Shown here in pieces: positions 1-11,734 of a stretch of 64,000 bases of DNA (position 1 is its first letter; each line of letters starts with the position of its first letter). The DNA is from Cryoendolithus antarcticus (Eukaryota; Ascomycota; Dothideomycetes; Cladosporiales; Cladosporiaceae): positions 806,001 to 870,000 of the forward strand of contig NAJO01000004.1 of NCBI GenBank assembly GCA_002077065.1. Direction: 5' to 3'. The notes beneath the pieces are model-generated. The model worked only from the letters and a program-made list of their open reading frames with translations. It was not told the origin of the DNA and made no database searches. The translations under genes and the position numbers were made by a program.

Positions 1-1
1 G

Positions 2-286
2 AAATTTGGTATCACGGCTATGGCTACCTCTGGCACGATCCCTATCTCGGGACCGGGCAGGACGCTACTGACTGATCTGCGAGCTCTGCGGGCTGGGCTG
101 GAGGGTGTGAGATTTGGAGGGAGTCCGGTGGCGAGGGAGGTGGATAAGAAAGCGGAGGTGATGAGGGTCAGCGTTGAGAAAGTCGAGAAGGCGCTTTATG
201 GGCTGACTGTGAGGGCGGGGGAGAGGCCGAAGGGGTGGATGCCGAGTGACGGGGATGGGGGACGGGGGGAGGGTGTTGAGGTATAG
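2..286 (+). CDS. 3' end of an unrecognised gene (5' partial)
   Basis: A reading frame is already open at base 2 and ends with TAG at 284-286, giving about 94 visible residues. The first Met is at base 20, but the codons before it are open, so this is probably the C-terminal tail of a longer protein whose start lies outside the window. The tail has a likely helical stretch (residues rich in Val, Glu, Lys and Arg around the EVDKKAEVMR segment) and ends in a Gly/Asp/Arg-rich tract. I do not recognise the family. It converges on the syntaxin gene, with 190 bases between the two stop codons. It could also be a chance open frame; codon usage looks coding-like. Confidence 0.45.
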   Translation, partial: KFGITAMATSGTIPISGPGRTLLTDLRALRAGLEGVRFGGSPVAREVDKKAEVMRVSVEKVEKALYGLTVRAGERPKGWMPSDGDGGRGEGVEV

Positions 287-476
287 TTTTGATCTGTTAC
301 TAATACAGACGGGACCTTGATCTCTGATCAGGAACACGGCGACCCAATGCGCCTGAACTCCAAACACCGAACAGGAAGCACGATCACCCTTGTCAACACC
401 TGCGGTGTCTATTACTATTGCCCAGCCGGTTTGTTCTGCAAAGAAGTCAGTCAAGTCCCTCCTTCATCATACCAGG

Positions 477-1513
477 TCATGTGCTCACACTGTGGAACTT
501 CCCAGTAACACCCATATATATCAGAACAATGATAATGATGAGCAGCACGATCGCCACACAGATACCAAGACAGATCCACTTCTTCTTCCTCGCCGCCCTC
601 GCACTGTTCACAGCTTTGCCCACGTGCACATTCCCAGCCTCCATATTGTCATGCGTCTCGATCGCTTTCGTCTCGATGTTCTGAATGATCGGGTCCTGCT
701 CAACAACAATTCGGTCGAGATCCTGAAATAGCTGCTGCAGCTCCAGCATCGTCCGCTCGATCTGCTGGATTGCATCGTGTCGTTGTCGGACATTGGAGAG
801 TGTACTTTGGGCTTGTCCGCTTCGGCCAGACTGCATAAGCGCCTGCTGGAAGATCTGCACGTCGCCTCCGTCTTGTGTTGCTTCGCGGATCTCACTTTCT
901 GTTGCGTCAGGGCGAACGATGCGGTATTGTCGGGCTTGCTGCTCTTGCACGTCTTTTCGGAAGACGGACTCTTGTTGCTGGTATGCGTTGATCGCTTTCT
1001 TGATTCGGCGATCTAGGGCTTCCACCTGAGGACGATTGCGAGGCTCTTGTGCGTCCCGCTGCGACTTGATGCGCTTTACGCGATCTCCGAGTCCCCGATA
1101 GCCAGACATGATGTCTGCGCTGAGTGTGTCGACCTCCTTTGCGCTGCCGCCGGTGCCGGATGTGAAGGCTCGTTGGACGCGCGTGAGGTCTTGCAGCCGG
1201 GACTCGAGGTCGTCGATCGCGCGACCGACGGCGCGGCAGTCGTTGAGTATGGCATTTGGGTCGCGAGGTTGAGGTGTGGAGGATTGTGAGTATGGTGCGC
1301 CGGTACTAAGGGGCTGCATCTCGACATTGTTGTTGCGGCCGCCTACTGGGTCTGCATGTTGTTAGTGACTACTGGCGTCGTGGAAGGTGCGTAAAGCATA
1401 CCGTATGATGGTGGCGGTCGCTCTGATCGGTTGTCGTAGCTATTATCCCGAGTCTCGTATGGGTTCGACTGGCCATAGCCGCCGCCATAGCTGTTGTTGT
1501 ACTGTGTCGCCAT
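477..1513 (-). CDS. SSO1: Plasma-membrane syntaxin (Qa-SNARE, Sso1/Syn1 type)
   Basis: Two exons, 1513-1402 and 1351-477, joined across a 50-base intron (donor GTATGC, branch CTAAC, acceptor TGCAG), give a 328-residue protein. The ATG at 1513 is preferred over an upstream GTG at 1535. The N-terminus is Tyr/Gly/Asn-rich, followed by DPVGG..NNVEMQPL, a Habc-like helical region starting at DPNAILNDC, a SNARE helix with the zero-layer Gln in LFQDLD, a basic KKK patch and a single C-terminal membrane anchor (WICLGICVAIVLLIIIIVLIY). This is the order of exocytic t-SNAREs, which pair with Sec9 and Snc for vesicle fusion at hyphal tips. The short lumenal tail GVTGKFHSVST is ordinary. Other syntaxins (Pep12, Vam3) are less likely because of the NVEMQPL start. 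It is transcribed away from the GH72 gene. Confidence 0.9.
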
Positions 1514-3071
1514 TTTGTCAGCCCAATGATCCACGATGTCCCAATGCGCTTTTCAATGTCCTTCTTGATATGCTGTCGCCTGCTTGCTCAAACCAAAATG
1601 GTGCCACTTACAGCCATTCTTGTTGCCTATGCCGCTCGCAAAGTCTGTAGCTGTAGTGTTTACTCCTGGCTCCAATTTTGCTGCCCCTGCGGTACGGATG
1701 TCCTGGTGAATGCTGGCAAAGATGCTCAATGCTTGATTCTGCGTTCTGAGATAGTAAGATGGTGAATACTGGCAATGTGTCAGACGAAGATGAAGTACTG
1801 TTCTACGCTGACTGCGACTTGGGTACTTCTTACCTTTGTAACCGCGAAGGGTGTCCCTGCATAAGCGTTGACCACCTCAAATAGAAATGCCACTGTGGCT
1901 GAGCGGCCCTTCGCCGACATCCTCGTAATACTCTCCACGACATACGATCATGGCGACATCTCGCATGCGGAAGCGCCGCCGACCAATGTCACTGCTCACG
2001 GTCGCCATCTGCGGACTAGGCACCACAATGGAGTGCGCCCAATGCCAAAGTGGTGGGCTGTCTATTCGCCAATTACGCATTGCAACATGATCGACATCCT
2101 GGCCGACGCGCAGTGAGCGGACTTGTCACTGCATTACAGATTACAGATGATGGACGTCACGGCCGTGTGGTGGATACATCACCTACGGTCCACGCGTGGC
2201 AAGGGCACCATACATCTGCCGTTGGTGTACCGTAGAGACAACGCGCCAGCGGCTTTTTACATGATCGCATGGCATGACCGGCGAGTAGCCGAAGCCTTCC
2301 AAGATTCACCAATTGGTTGGGCATACGCTTGGTGTAACCGTGTGTCAAACAACAAATTCTGGCCCCTGCCTCCATCGCCTTGAGATGGCAGACTACGATG
2401 AAGGTGCAGCGCGTTCATATCTGTCGCTGCGTGTGTTTGAGGTCGGAGAGTCGAAGCACAGCCTCTGCCCGTGTGGTTCATCTCTCATGGCCTCTGTCAG
2501 CGCCCGAAGAAGTTAGCACTCGAGATGTCCACGGGTGTTAGATTAGCTTTTTTCGCTACGCCACTTCCAGGCCACACCTGCCTGCATTCATCCGCGGAAG
2601 TGTCTCCTAGCTTGCTTGTGCGATACGCGGCCATGAGGTGCTGGACAGGGCTTGTCAACATGATGGTCGCGCTGCATTTGCTGTCGAAGGGTATCCCGGT
2701 GAAACACGTTCGCTGGGCCGGCGACTGAAACAGCAGCAGGTAGGAAGGCCGTTTGGAGCGATCACTGTAAATGTGAAACGATCTGAGGGATCCCAGTCAT
2801 GTCAAGTGGAGATTATTGAGATGCTAGCGCCACATTGCATAGACTATCTATGTACAAGATACGGGTACCTTCTAGTCTTCCCCAATGCTTCGACCGTGAC
2901 AGCCTCTCCTTCCTGTTGTTGGCCACTTCGCGACGCGATTGTCATTCGCTTGTATCTTCGCTTCTCCTTCTCATCACCATTGAAGGCCATTGACTGCAGC
3001 GCCGACTATTGATCTTGACTGCATTTGCCGAGTATCTCCTTCAACGCACGACAGCCACACGAACCAGGAAG
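1514..3071. other. Long intergenic region between divergent syntaxin and GH72 genes
   Basis: This 1.56 kb stretch holds both divergent promoters. Several open frames of 60-125 codons occur, but none has a recognisable domain or a convincing exon structure. I see no repeat, tRNA or transposon remnant. A gene too short or too divergent to see is possible. Confidence 0.5.
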
Positions 3072-4568
3072 ATGTTGTCCCTCCTCGCGCTCGGTCTGCT
3101 TGCAGGTCAAGCCGTATCTGCGTTGCCAACGATCTCGACCAAGGGCTCCAAGTTCTTCACCAGCGACGGCAACCAGTTCTTCCTCAAGGGTACGTGAAGG
3201 TCCGAACTTCTCAACGCTAGACCTTGCTGACTTTCTACTCAGGCGTCGCGTACCAGCTCACCGAAGACGACCCTCTCGCTCAGCCCACGCAATGCGCCCT
3301 CGACGCAGCCCTCATGAAAGAGCTAGGAGCGAATAGCATCCGCGTTTACCACGTGGACCCTACCGCTAGCCACGATGACTGCATGAAGACGTTTGACGAT
3401 GCCGGCATCTACATCTGGCTTGATCTCGACACCTTCTCAACGTACATCATGGGCCCGGGCATAGCAACTCCCGTCTGGAACTCCACGATGTACGAGGCCT
3501 ATGGACAGGTGATGGATGCTTTCCACAACTACGACAACTTGGCAGGGTTCTTTGTGGGTAACGAGGTTCTCACAACGGCAGAGAACAGCAATGCGGCGCC
3601 TTATGTCAAGGCGGCTGGCAGGGATATGAAGTCGTACCGCGATAGTGAGTGCTCCGAGTGGATCAACAGGAAGGAATCATGGACACTAACGATACATAGG
3701 CAAGGGCTACCGCAACATACCCATCGGCTACTCAGCAGCCGATGTCCCCTCTCTTCGCCCCATGCTACAGAACTACCTCGCTTGCGGATCTAACCAGTCC
3801 GAGGCTCTGGACTTCTTCGGCCTGAACGCCTACGAGTGGTGCGGCGAGTCGACCTTCGAGCAATCCGGCTACCAATTCCTCCAGCAAAACGCCAGCGACT
3901 ACAACATCCCCATCTTCTTCAGTGAGACCGGCTGCCAGACCGTCAAGCCGCGCACGTTCGGCGATCAGGCTGCTATCTTGGGCGATGACATGTCTGGCAC
4001 CTGGTCTGGCGCTATCATCTACGAGTGGATCGAGGAGACGAACGACTATGGTCTCATCTCTTACGGTACACCCGCGCCTGCTACTGCCACTGCTGGTGTT
4101 GTCGCAGGCTACACGCGCTCCGGCACTCCAATCCCCATCTCCCCTGACTTCTCGAACTTGAAGGCCCAATGGGCGACTCTCAGCCCAGCCAGCGTCTCCG
4201 AGGCAGCTTACACCCAGACTATGAGCCCAGTCGCATGCCCAGATTACACTGCCGGCGCATGGGAAGTCAGTAGTGGGGCTTCCCTGCCGACCCAGGGACA
4301 GGCTGCGCAGAACGGACGCGTCAGTGGTAGCGCTTCAAGCGGATCGAGCGCTGCGAACGGACAGGCGAGCTCGACTGGCGGGAGTGCTTCATCAGGCGGC
4401 TCGGGGACTTCGGCTGGTGGTGCTTCGGCTACGAGCGCGGCTGCGGCTGCGTCCAGCAGTGCTAGCTCGGCTTCGACGACCGCTGGACGGGGAAGCGGGA
4501 TGGCTGGTACAATGGTGGCTTTGTGGGCGCTGGCTATGGGCATTGCGGGCGTCGCTGTGGTATTGTAG
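3072..4568 (+). CDS. GPI-anchored beta-1,3-glucanosyltransferase, GH72 (Gas/Gel type, no X8 module)
   Basis: Three exons (3072-3189, 3243-3644, 3700-4568) encode 462 residues. The enzyme family cuts and rejoins beta-1,3-glucan chains at the outer face of the plasma membrane and so remodels the wall. Residues 1-17 form a signal peptide. The GH72 fold follows, with the acid/base Glu147 in FVGNEV and the nucleophile Glu249 in FSETGC, 102 residues apart, as expected for the family. After about residue 340 comes a Ser/Gly/Ala-rich stalk and a hydrophobic tail (MAGTMVALWALAMGIAGVAVVL) typical of GPI attachment. No Cys-rich X8/CBM43 module is present, so it belongs to the shorter subgroup. Both introns have standard donors (GTACGT, GTGAGT). 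The Thr in SETGC, where many family members have Tyr, is mildly unusual. Confidence 0.93.
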
Positions 4569-5119
4569 GGAGGAGTCGAGGGAGAGGGTGGTAAATGTTC
4601 CTTTGTCAGCGCGCTACACGGTTCTGAGTCGGAGGTGTACATTTGTATCGCCGGACAGGTCTAGAGATACATATTGCATAGCGCTGAGGCAGCTGTATAC
4701 GAGAGTAATGGATTGAGTGCATATGTACCTTCTTCGCGAATGCCTAAATCATCTCAGCGTCAGGCATGCAAGATACTAGCCTCAGGCTCCAAGGTAACTG
4801 CACTTCTTCTCTCACCCCAGTACCGTCCACCCATCCTTCCTCGCAGCTGTCGCCCTGTTTAAGTCCGGGCTTAGACACTCTCCATCAGAAGATCATAAAG
4901 AACACATTCCATCGCGTGGTGGAAACGATGTTTTTAATCTACCCTCGCTGCCCACTGCAGGCTGTGCGTTGGAGGCGGGATGTAGCTCCAGCTCGTCTGC
5001 GAGGCTGAGGCATTGATTGCCTATTCTTTCGCAAGGCGCATCTGCTTCCAAAGGCTCGCCTCTCTCACCATAACCCGTCCTGGGGTTCCCACCTTGATCC
5101 TTCTTCAAGTCAGGCTACG
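4569..5119. other. Intergenic: GH72 3' end and HET-FHA promoter
   Basis: 551 bases between two genes on the same strand. Nothing beyond short open frames and pyrimidine-rich tracts shortly before the ATG at 5120 is visible. Confidence 0.5.
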
Positions 5120-8100
5120 ATGCGTCTCTTATACAGAGCGACGAGCGGAAGTTTGGCATTTACCGACGACATTGTACGCAAGTCGGGACGGCAGCCATAT
5201 GCAATTCTGTCACATACCTGGCATGCAAATCCATCTGAAGAAGTTATCTACTGGGATATCATTCAAGGCACTTACGAGCTAAAACGCGGTTATCAAAAGA
5301 TCACGTTCTGCTTACAACAGGCTGCCAAGGATGGACTGAAGTACGTCTGGGTCGACACCTGCTGCCTTGATCATGGAAGGCCTGCCGAGTTGTCAGAAGC
5401 TATCAACGGTATGTTCAGCTGGTACGCAGATGCTCGAAAATGCTACGTATACATGCAGGATGTCTCCAGTAATCAGCACTGGCTCACCGAATTCTCCCAG
5501 AGCCGGTGGCACACTCGAACGTGGTGTCTGCCAGAGCTCCTTGCGCCGCGAGAGGTCCAATTCTATAGCAGAGAGGGGTTCAAAGTTGGAGACAAGAGGA
5601 GCCTTGAACCTCAAATTTGCGATACCACTGGTATACCACTACAAGCACTCCGCGGAAAGCCGCTCTGGCATTTCAGCGTTGCGGAACGCCTCGCTTGGGC
5701 AGAGCGTAGGCAATGTAGCCGTGAAGAAGACCAAGCATATGCCTTGTTCGGCGTCTTCGGCATTTCCATGCTACCCTTCTATGGGGAAGGTGTCGGAGCA
5801 TGGAGCAGGTTGATGAAAGAGTTGAAAGGGTTGCCATCCGATCAAGGTGTGTGCATGGCTTGCCAACATCACGACAGCGTCTGCTATTAGATGCTCTGAA
5901 ACATGGCTTTACTGACTTAGTACGTGAAGGGCAAGACACAGCAAGCACGGCCAACGAGGGAGCGCCTGCAGACGGCGGGGCGAGTAGAACGACGGTAAAC
6001 GATGCACAACCTTGGATTCGCTTCGTTCCTCACGTGGAGACAGGATCGTCAAGATCCACGCTTCCTCTCGATGTCATCTCGAAGACACTTACTAGGCCGG
6101 ACACAGTCGTACGAGTCGGACGATATAGTGAACGCAACATAGCTATCACACAGAGTGATATATTGCATGTGGGTTTCAAGTCGAAGGTCGTCTCCCGAAG
6201 ACACTGTGACTTCTGGTGCACGAGTGGACAGTGGTATGTCAAGGATCAAAAGTCTAGCGCGGGGACATTCTTAAACAACGTACGGCTCTCGGGTCCAAAC
6301 GAGGAATCGCCCGCCTACCCTATCAACGATGGAGATATCGTACAGCTTGGCATTGACTTCGAGGGAGGTGAAGAAATCATCTTCCGATGCGTGAAATTCC
6401 ACATCGTTTGCAATCGGGGTTCTGATGCAGCTCAGGGTGGAGACCACGACACCCATTTAGACCATGGTCTTGTTGGCACAGTAGATGAAGCTCGGGATGC
6501 AGCTCTGGGTGGAGATGAAAACACTGATTCAGATCGTGATCTTACTGACACCGTGGAGGAAGCTCGCGACGCAGCTCTGAGTGGAGACGAAGACATTCAT
6601 CCAGAAGGTGGTCATGTTGACACTCATGACAATTCCGGTTTAGATATTGGTCTTGATGATACAGTGGATGAAGCTCGCGATACGGATGTAGATGGAGACG
6701 ACGACAGCGATCACGTGTCGGTCTCTGGCGATTCGATTTTCTCGGTTGACTCGATAGGATCCACGAACACTGAAATGAGTGTGCTACTAGAAAAACTTCC
6801 AGCGGGAACGCTCGACCGCTTTATAGATCATATCTTCTGCACACGCGAACTACTTCGAGTAAACTTGGCGGCGGCAGCCGACTTTCAATCCAGGGAGTCC
6901 CGTCTGAGACGGAACTTACGTCGACTCGTCCGAGCTTTTGGAAAAAATCTTGGACAAGAGCTTGATTGTACTGACGAGCTGCAGCGGAACGTCGTTCGCA
7001 TGCTTTCGTCTCGATCAATGTCTTCGCACCTCGTTGGTGGTATCCTGGGTCGTTCCAGAAGTGCACAGCCTGCGAAGAAGATCCTCGACTTCGAATTCTC
7101 CAGGCAGATTTTTGAGCGGCATTCAGTCGATCGGGAAGAGGCGGTCCCAGCTCAAGACAGCGACGACGATACATCAGATTCTTCGAGTGAGGACGGCGAG
7201 GATGAGCCCCCTTTGAGCAAGGAGCAAATCGAATGTGTCGAAAGCTTACTTGTTGGAAGTCACAGTTATGCGCTGTACAAGCAGCAGCTCGTAGATTTCG
7301 TCCACCAGACTTACGAGAAACGTGTACACAAAGCCCTGGGTGATTGTCTTGTGTCGAGCGACGGCTCTCGTCTCGATCAGACGGGTACCGCCGCCATTGC
7401 ATACGAACTGTCCTGGGTGCCAACGGGACTGGTAGCTTTCGCCTCAACCTTCCCAATATCGACTCGAGACAGACTCATAGGAAGTATCGAGCGCGCTATG
7501 GGCGAACAATGGGGCTGGTGGCCATTGGCCGATCCGAAGCGCACCGGACCTCCAGCCTTTTCGCGCTTGACATGGCCATATGTGAGTCTGATTTGAGATT
7601 GCCGACCCCCTTCTCGGGCTGACTGGTAGCCTTCCAGCTCTGCGGCGCGTACGAGTACATCGACGTACCAGTGAAGACGGCGGACGCGTTACGCGAAGTA
7701 CTCAGGAATGCACCTCTTTTCATGGAAGATCCCCTCCTGCACGATTCGACTGCTTCGACAAAGATTCCCACCTTAGCGGCAGCATCAGGATCGGCCGCTC
7801 ATGCCACCAAGGCTGCGTCCAGTACCACACAAACAAGCACAACAAGTAAAGCTGCTACAGGAGCCCAGAGCTCGAGCACACCGCAGCAGGTGTCCTCGAG
7901 CACGTCACAGACGAAGCCAGGTACGCCTAACAAACAAGCTACGGCCACGACAGCTCAGCCTCCAATCAATCTTCGATACGTGTACTTCTGTACCGAAACT
8001 GGCCTTTCTGGCGGTACATTCAAGTACTCTGTGATCAAAACTCATCTGCTGGAACATGATCCTCAGTTTTTCCAGCAGCTAAAGAAAGAGTACATCGACT

Positions 8101-8791
8101 CACGAGGAAGCGTCCGTGAATGGTTCTCATGGTGGAGGTATGATCATTGCGAATTCTATCAGGTACGTCTGACAGACTATCTTATGAGCCAGCGTCGGTG
8201 CTGGGATATCACTCTTGGGGTCCAGCGTTGTACCAGCCATGGACTCCCTGCTCACTTCATGCACAGTTTCAGAAATTTGCCTCCGAGCTCAGCGAACCTG
8301 TCGTAGTCGGCTTCCCATCAGAGACAGATCCAGACTACGACTTCCAGCCAAGTCCCCTCAAACCACACTCAAGACCGCCATACGGACCAATCTTGAAATC
8401 CGAGTATCGACACCGCTTCTACACATCCTGCACCTCATGCCACAGCTGGCATATCCTGCACCAGCAGCGCAAGAACGCGTATAATCAGGCCGACACCAGC
8501 CGGATCAGGGTTCTGCCGAAGCGCAAGCAAGAAGTGGACATGACTGACTCCGAGAGTGAGGTCTTCTGGGGTATCATTGCTCGGGAAAGACGAGGCTTCG
8601 CATGGGTGCTGGCCTATGGCTGTCTCGCGAATGCACCTGGTGTTGTGTTCTTCTTCCTGTGGTTGTTCTCATGGGGTCACGCTTCGGATTTGCAGAATGC
8701 TGCGATACCACTGACGATATCAATGTGTCTCACATTGACCTTCGCGACTGTGTTGTACGAGGACAGGAGAGGGGATGCGAGGGTTCGGTAG
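5120..8791 (+). CDS. HET-domain / FHA-domain fusion protein with C-terminal membrane segments
   Basis: Four exons (5120-5846, 5891-7581, 7638-8162, 8267-8791) join in frame to 1155 residues. Residues 1-240 form a typical HET N-terminus: MRLL start, YAILSHTW, GYQKITFCLQQAAKDGL, VWVDTCCLD, ELSEAINGMFSWY, then the LPFYGEG block. Residues about 317-400 form an FHA phosphothreonine-binding fold with Gly-Arg320, SRRH (His347) and GTFLNN. An acidic stretch of imperfect VDEARDAA repeats follows. The last 400 residues contain a Ser/Thr/Gln-rich linker, a conserved fungal block (RYVYFCTETGLSGG, WWRYDHCEFYQ) and two hydrophobic segments (AWVLAYGCLANAPG.. and IPLTISMCLTLTFATVL). HET proteins trigger nonself recognition cell death; the FHA part would read phosphorylation. 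The third intron acceptor (8266) was chosen to keep FYQ-FQKFA, as in related proteins, and is the least certain junction. Two adjacent genes mis-joined is the main alternative. Confidence 0.75.
6421..6720 (+). repeat. Imperfect coding repeats, acidic VDEARDAA-type units in the HET-FHA gene
   Basis: Within the HET-FHA gene, directly after the FHA domain, three to four imperfect units of about 25-45 codons can be read. Each contains a core like TVDEARDAALGGDE or TVEEARDAALSGDE followed by Asp/His/Thr-rich sequence. The DNA copies share stretches such as GATGAAGCTCG and GCAGCTCTG.GTGGAGA. This looks like recent internal tandem duplication producing a flexible acidic spacer. Confidence 0.7.
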
Positions 8792-9497
8792 AGACATAGC
8801 CTCGAGAGCACTGCCAATGGGTATAGATACATAGAGTGAGTGACGCAGGCCACTTGCGATAAAGAAGGTCGAATGAGATGCTACCTCCGCTCGTGCTACT
8901 ATAAGCGCATCTGCACAATTGCAAGTTCGCCTAGTCTGAACCGGAGACAGCAAGTCTATCAAGTGTCTTCGCTCTGTCCTCTCGTAGAGACCGCAATCTA
9001 GTATCTCACGGCCGCGGACAAGCTGATCGGAGCATTCTCGAAATTATAGAGCGTTGGAGATGCTGAGTCATCACAGAGGCCACAAGGCTGAAACTCGTCC
9101 CGGAATAGACTTTGCGGGAAGAGCTTCGATACCAGAGCTCCTCAACGTGCTGGCCAAAGCCAATGCGTAGGTCAATCCAGTGGATGGAGCCCTTGTTGTA
9201 GGTCCGAATATCCACCACACAGCCAACGATGATTCGTCCCAGTAAGATGACCAGCCACGTGCTTTGTAATAACGCTGTCGGCGTGTGGGATGCTCCATGG
9301 CGTTGGGATCGTCGTTTTTGACCGTAGTGGGGCAAAATAATTGTTTTGCGAGTGAGCTCTCAGAAAGTCCGAAGTTTAGTACTACACCTCACTGCTGCTC
9401 TCTACTTCTACAGTACCACTGCCGCTCTCACCGTCGTGCTTCTCATACTTTGACATTCCCAGCTAAGAATACAAGACCACACACCACTACCGCAATC
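8792..9497. promoter_or_regulatory. Upstream region of pyruvate kinase
   Basis: 706 bases separate the HET-FHA gene from pyruvate kinase. Bases about 9375-9440 are strongly C/T-rich (runs such as CTGCTGCTCTCTACTTCTAC), a common feature of promoters of highly expressed fungal glycolytic genes. A small inverted repeat, GCAAAA at 9332-9337 and TTTTGC at 9344-9349, lies about 150 bases before the start codon. No function can be assigned to it from sequence alone. No coding region is supported here. Confidence 0.45.
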
Positions 9498-11119
9498 ATG
9501 GGAGACCACTTGACCATCGGCAAGACGAGGGCGGAATGGCTCGCCAATCTCAACACCGAGTACAAGCCAGCGAAGAACTTCAGGCGGACGTCGATTATCT
9601 GCACGATTGGCCCAAAGACCAATTGGCCAGAGAAGATGAACATGCTCCGCAAGGCTGGCATGAACGTTGTCCGCATGAACTTCTCTCACGGCAGCTACGA
9701 GTACCACCAATCTGTGATTGACAATGCCCGCAAGGCAGAGAAGGAGCAGGAGGGACGCCCAGTCGCGATTGCCCTCGACACGAAGGGGCCTGAGATCCGC
9801 ACGGGCAACACACCAGGAGACGAGGATATCCCCATCTCAGCTGGCACAGAGCTGAACATCACCACGGACGAGAAGTATGCTACTGCGAGTGATAACAAGA
9901 ACATGTACGTCGATTACAAGAACATCACCAAGGTGATCGAGAAGGGTCGTACGATCTACGTGGACGACGGTGTTCTTGCGTTCGAGGTCCTCGAGGTCGT
10001 GGACGACAAGACCGTGCGATGCAAGGCCGTGAACAACGGCAAGATCTCCTCCAAGAAGGGTGTGAATCTCCCCAAGACCGACGTCGATCTGCCCGCCCTC
10101 TCAGAGAAGGATCAAGCCGATCTCCGCTTCGGCGTGAAGAACAACGTCGATATGGTCTTCGCCTCCTTCATCCGCCGCGCAGAGGATATCACAGCTATCC
10201 GCAAGGTGCTAGGTGAGGACGGCAAGCACGTCCAAATCATCGCCAAGATCGAGAACCAGCAGGGTGTCAACAACTTCGACGCCATTCTCAAGGAGACTGA
10301 CGGTGTGATGGTCGCTCGTGGCGATCTCGGAATCGAGATTCCTCCCGCGCAGGTCTTCATCGCACAGAAGATGATGATCACCAAGTGCAACATTGCTGGC
10401 AAGCCGGTGATCTGCGCTACGCAGATGTTGGAGAGCATGACTTACAACCCTCGCCCAACTCGCGCTGAGGTGTCTGATGTTGGCAATGCGGTGCTCGATG
10501 GTGCAGACTGTGTGATGTTGTCTGGTGAGACGGCCAAGGGCAACTACCCCAAGGAGGCTGTGAACATGATGCACGAGACTTGCCTGTTGGCTGAGATTGC
10601 TATTCCGTATGTGAACGCTTTCGATGAGCTGAGGAGTCTGGCTCCTAGGCCTGTGCCAACAACTGAGACCTGCGCTATGGCCGCTGTGTCTGCTTCGCTT
10701 GAGCAGAACGCCGGTGCGATTGTTGTGCTAACCACATCGTAAGTCGTCGTGACATACTGTTCATGTACCACTATTAACACTTTCACAGCGGCAACACCGC
10801 CCGCCTGGTCTCCAAATACCGCCCCGTCTGCCCCATCATCATGGTCTCCCGCAACGCCTCTGCATCCCGCTACTCCCACCTCTACCGCGGCGTCTACCCC
10901 TTCCACTACCCGCAAGAGAAGCCAGACTTCAGCAAGCACCCGTGGCAGGAGGACGTCGACAACCGCCTGAAGTTCGGCATCATGAATGCGATTGCGCTCG
11001 GCGTGCTCAATAAGGGTGATATTGTGGTTTGTGTGCAGGGCTGGAGAGGAGGCATGGGACACACGAACACGCTTCGTGTGGTGCCGGCGCAGGAGGATTT
11101 GGGACTGGTTGATGATTAG
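9498..11119 (+). CDS. PYK1: Pyruvate kinase
   Basis: Two exons (9498-10738 and 10789-11119), with one 50-base intron (donor GTAAGT), give 523 residues, the usual length of fungal pyruvate kinase. It converts phosphoenolpyruvate and ADP to pyruvate and ATP in the cytosol, the last step of glycolysis. Visible landmarks are [10 protein letters not shown] near the N-terminus, [18 protein letters not shown], the KIENQQGV catalytic lysine region, [11 protein letters not shown], the MLESMT and [17 protein letters not shown] blocks, and the C-terminal fructose-1,6-bisphosphate-binding domain ending [10 protein letters not shown]. The start MGDHLTIG is preceded by ACCGCAATC, a good fungal start context; the open frame extends further upstream but that part is pyrimidine-rich leader. 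Nothing is odd about the gene. Confidence 0.97.
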
Positions 11120-11734
11120 ATGATCACGCTGTAAAAGGAGATGAGCAGCAGGCGATAGCTTGGAACGATGATGGAAGAGCGACTATGATGCTGCTACGGT
11201 ATGTTGAGCGAGCGCTGTGGCTATGTTTACGCTTCTAGATGTATGTCGCTTCTCCGAAATGCTGAAATGTCGACAATGCTTCTACAAGCTCACCTGCGTA
11301 AGTCTATTTTTGTGTCACTTTGTCGGTGAGAGTGGCGAAGTCATAGCAAGGTCTGCTAACAATGCTGCGCTCTCTCTCATGATTGCAGAGTAACAGATTC
11401 GCGATTGCCAATACGATCACAGTACCCTGAGAAAGTTCATACTTCTGGAAAGAAGCGGAGCTCGACGCAACACACGCTGAGACACATCTCCCGAAGTAGC
11501 GGGCCTGGCAGAATAAGCTCGACCACTCGTCAACTCCGACTAGGTCAGCTGTCTTCGATACCTTCATTATCTAACACAGTAAACTTTGGTGGCAACGCGG
11601 TCAACTGTCCTCAGACGTCCTCATGCCGGGTCTCGCCATGGCTAGTATAGAAGCACTTCGTGTGCAGTTCCTTGTCGCTATGCATCACACATCTTCAGCC
11701 GTACGAGATCGAGGGGTGCTGATCATAGACCAGC
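11120..11734. other. Intergenic: pyruvate kinase 3' region and promoter of HEVAH protein A
   Basis: 615 bases on the way from pyruvate kinase to the next gene on the same strand. Only short random open frames are seen. Confidence 0.5.

Noticed and set aside
1514..3071. Small protein genes between the syntaxin and GH72 genes
   Set aside because: All frames are short, overlapping on both strands and without conserved pattern or splice signals.
6821..7456. 211-codon minus-strand frame opposite the HET-FHA gene
   Set aside because: No recognisable domain, and the plus strand is clearly coding here.
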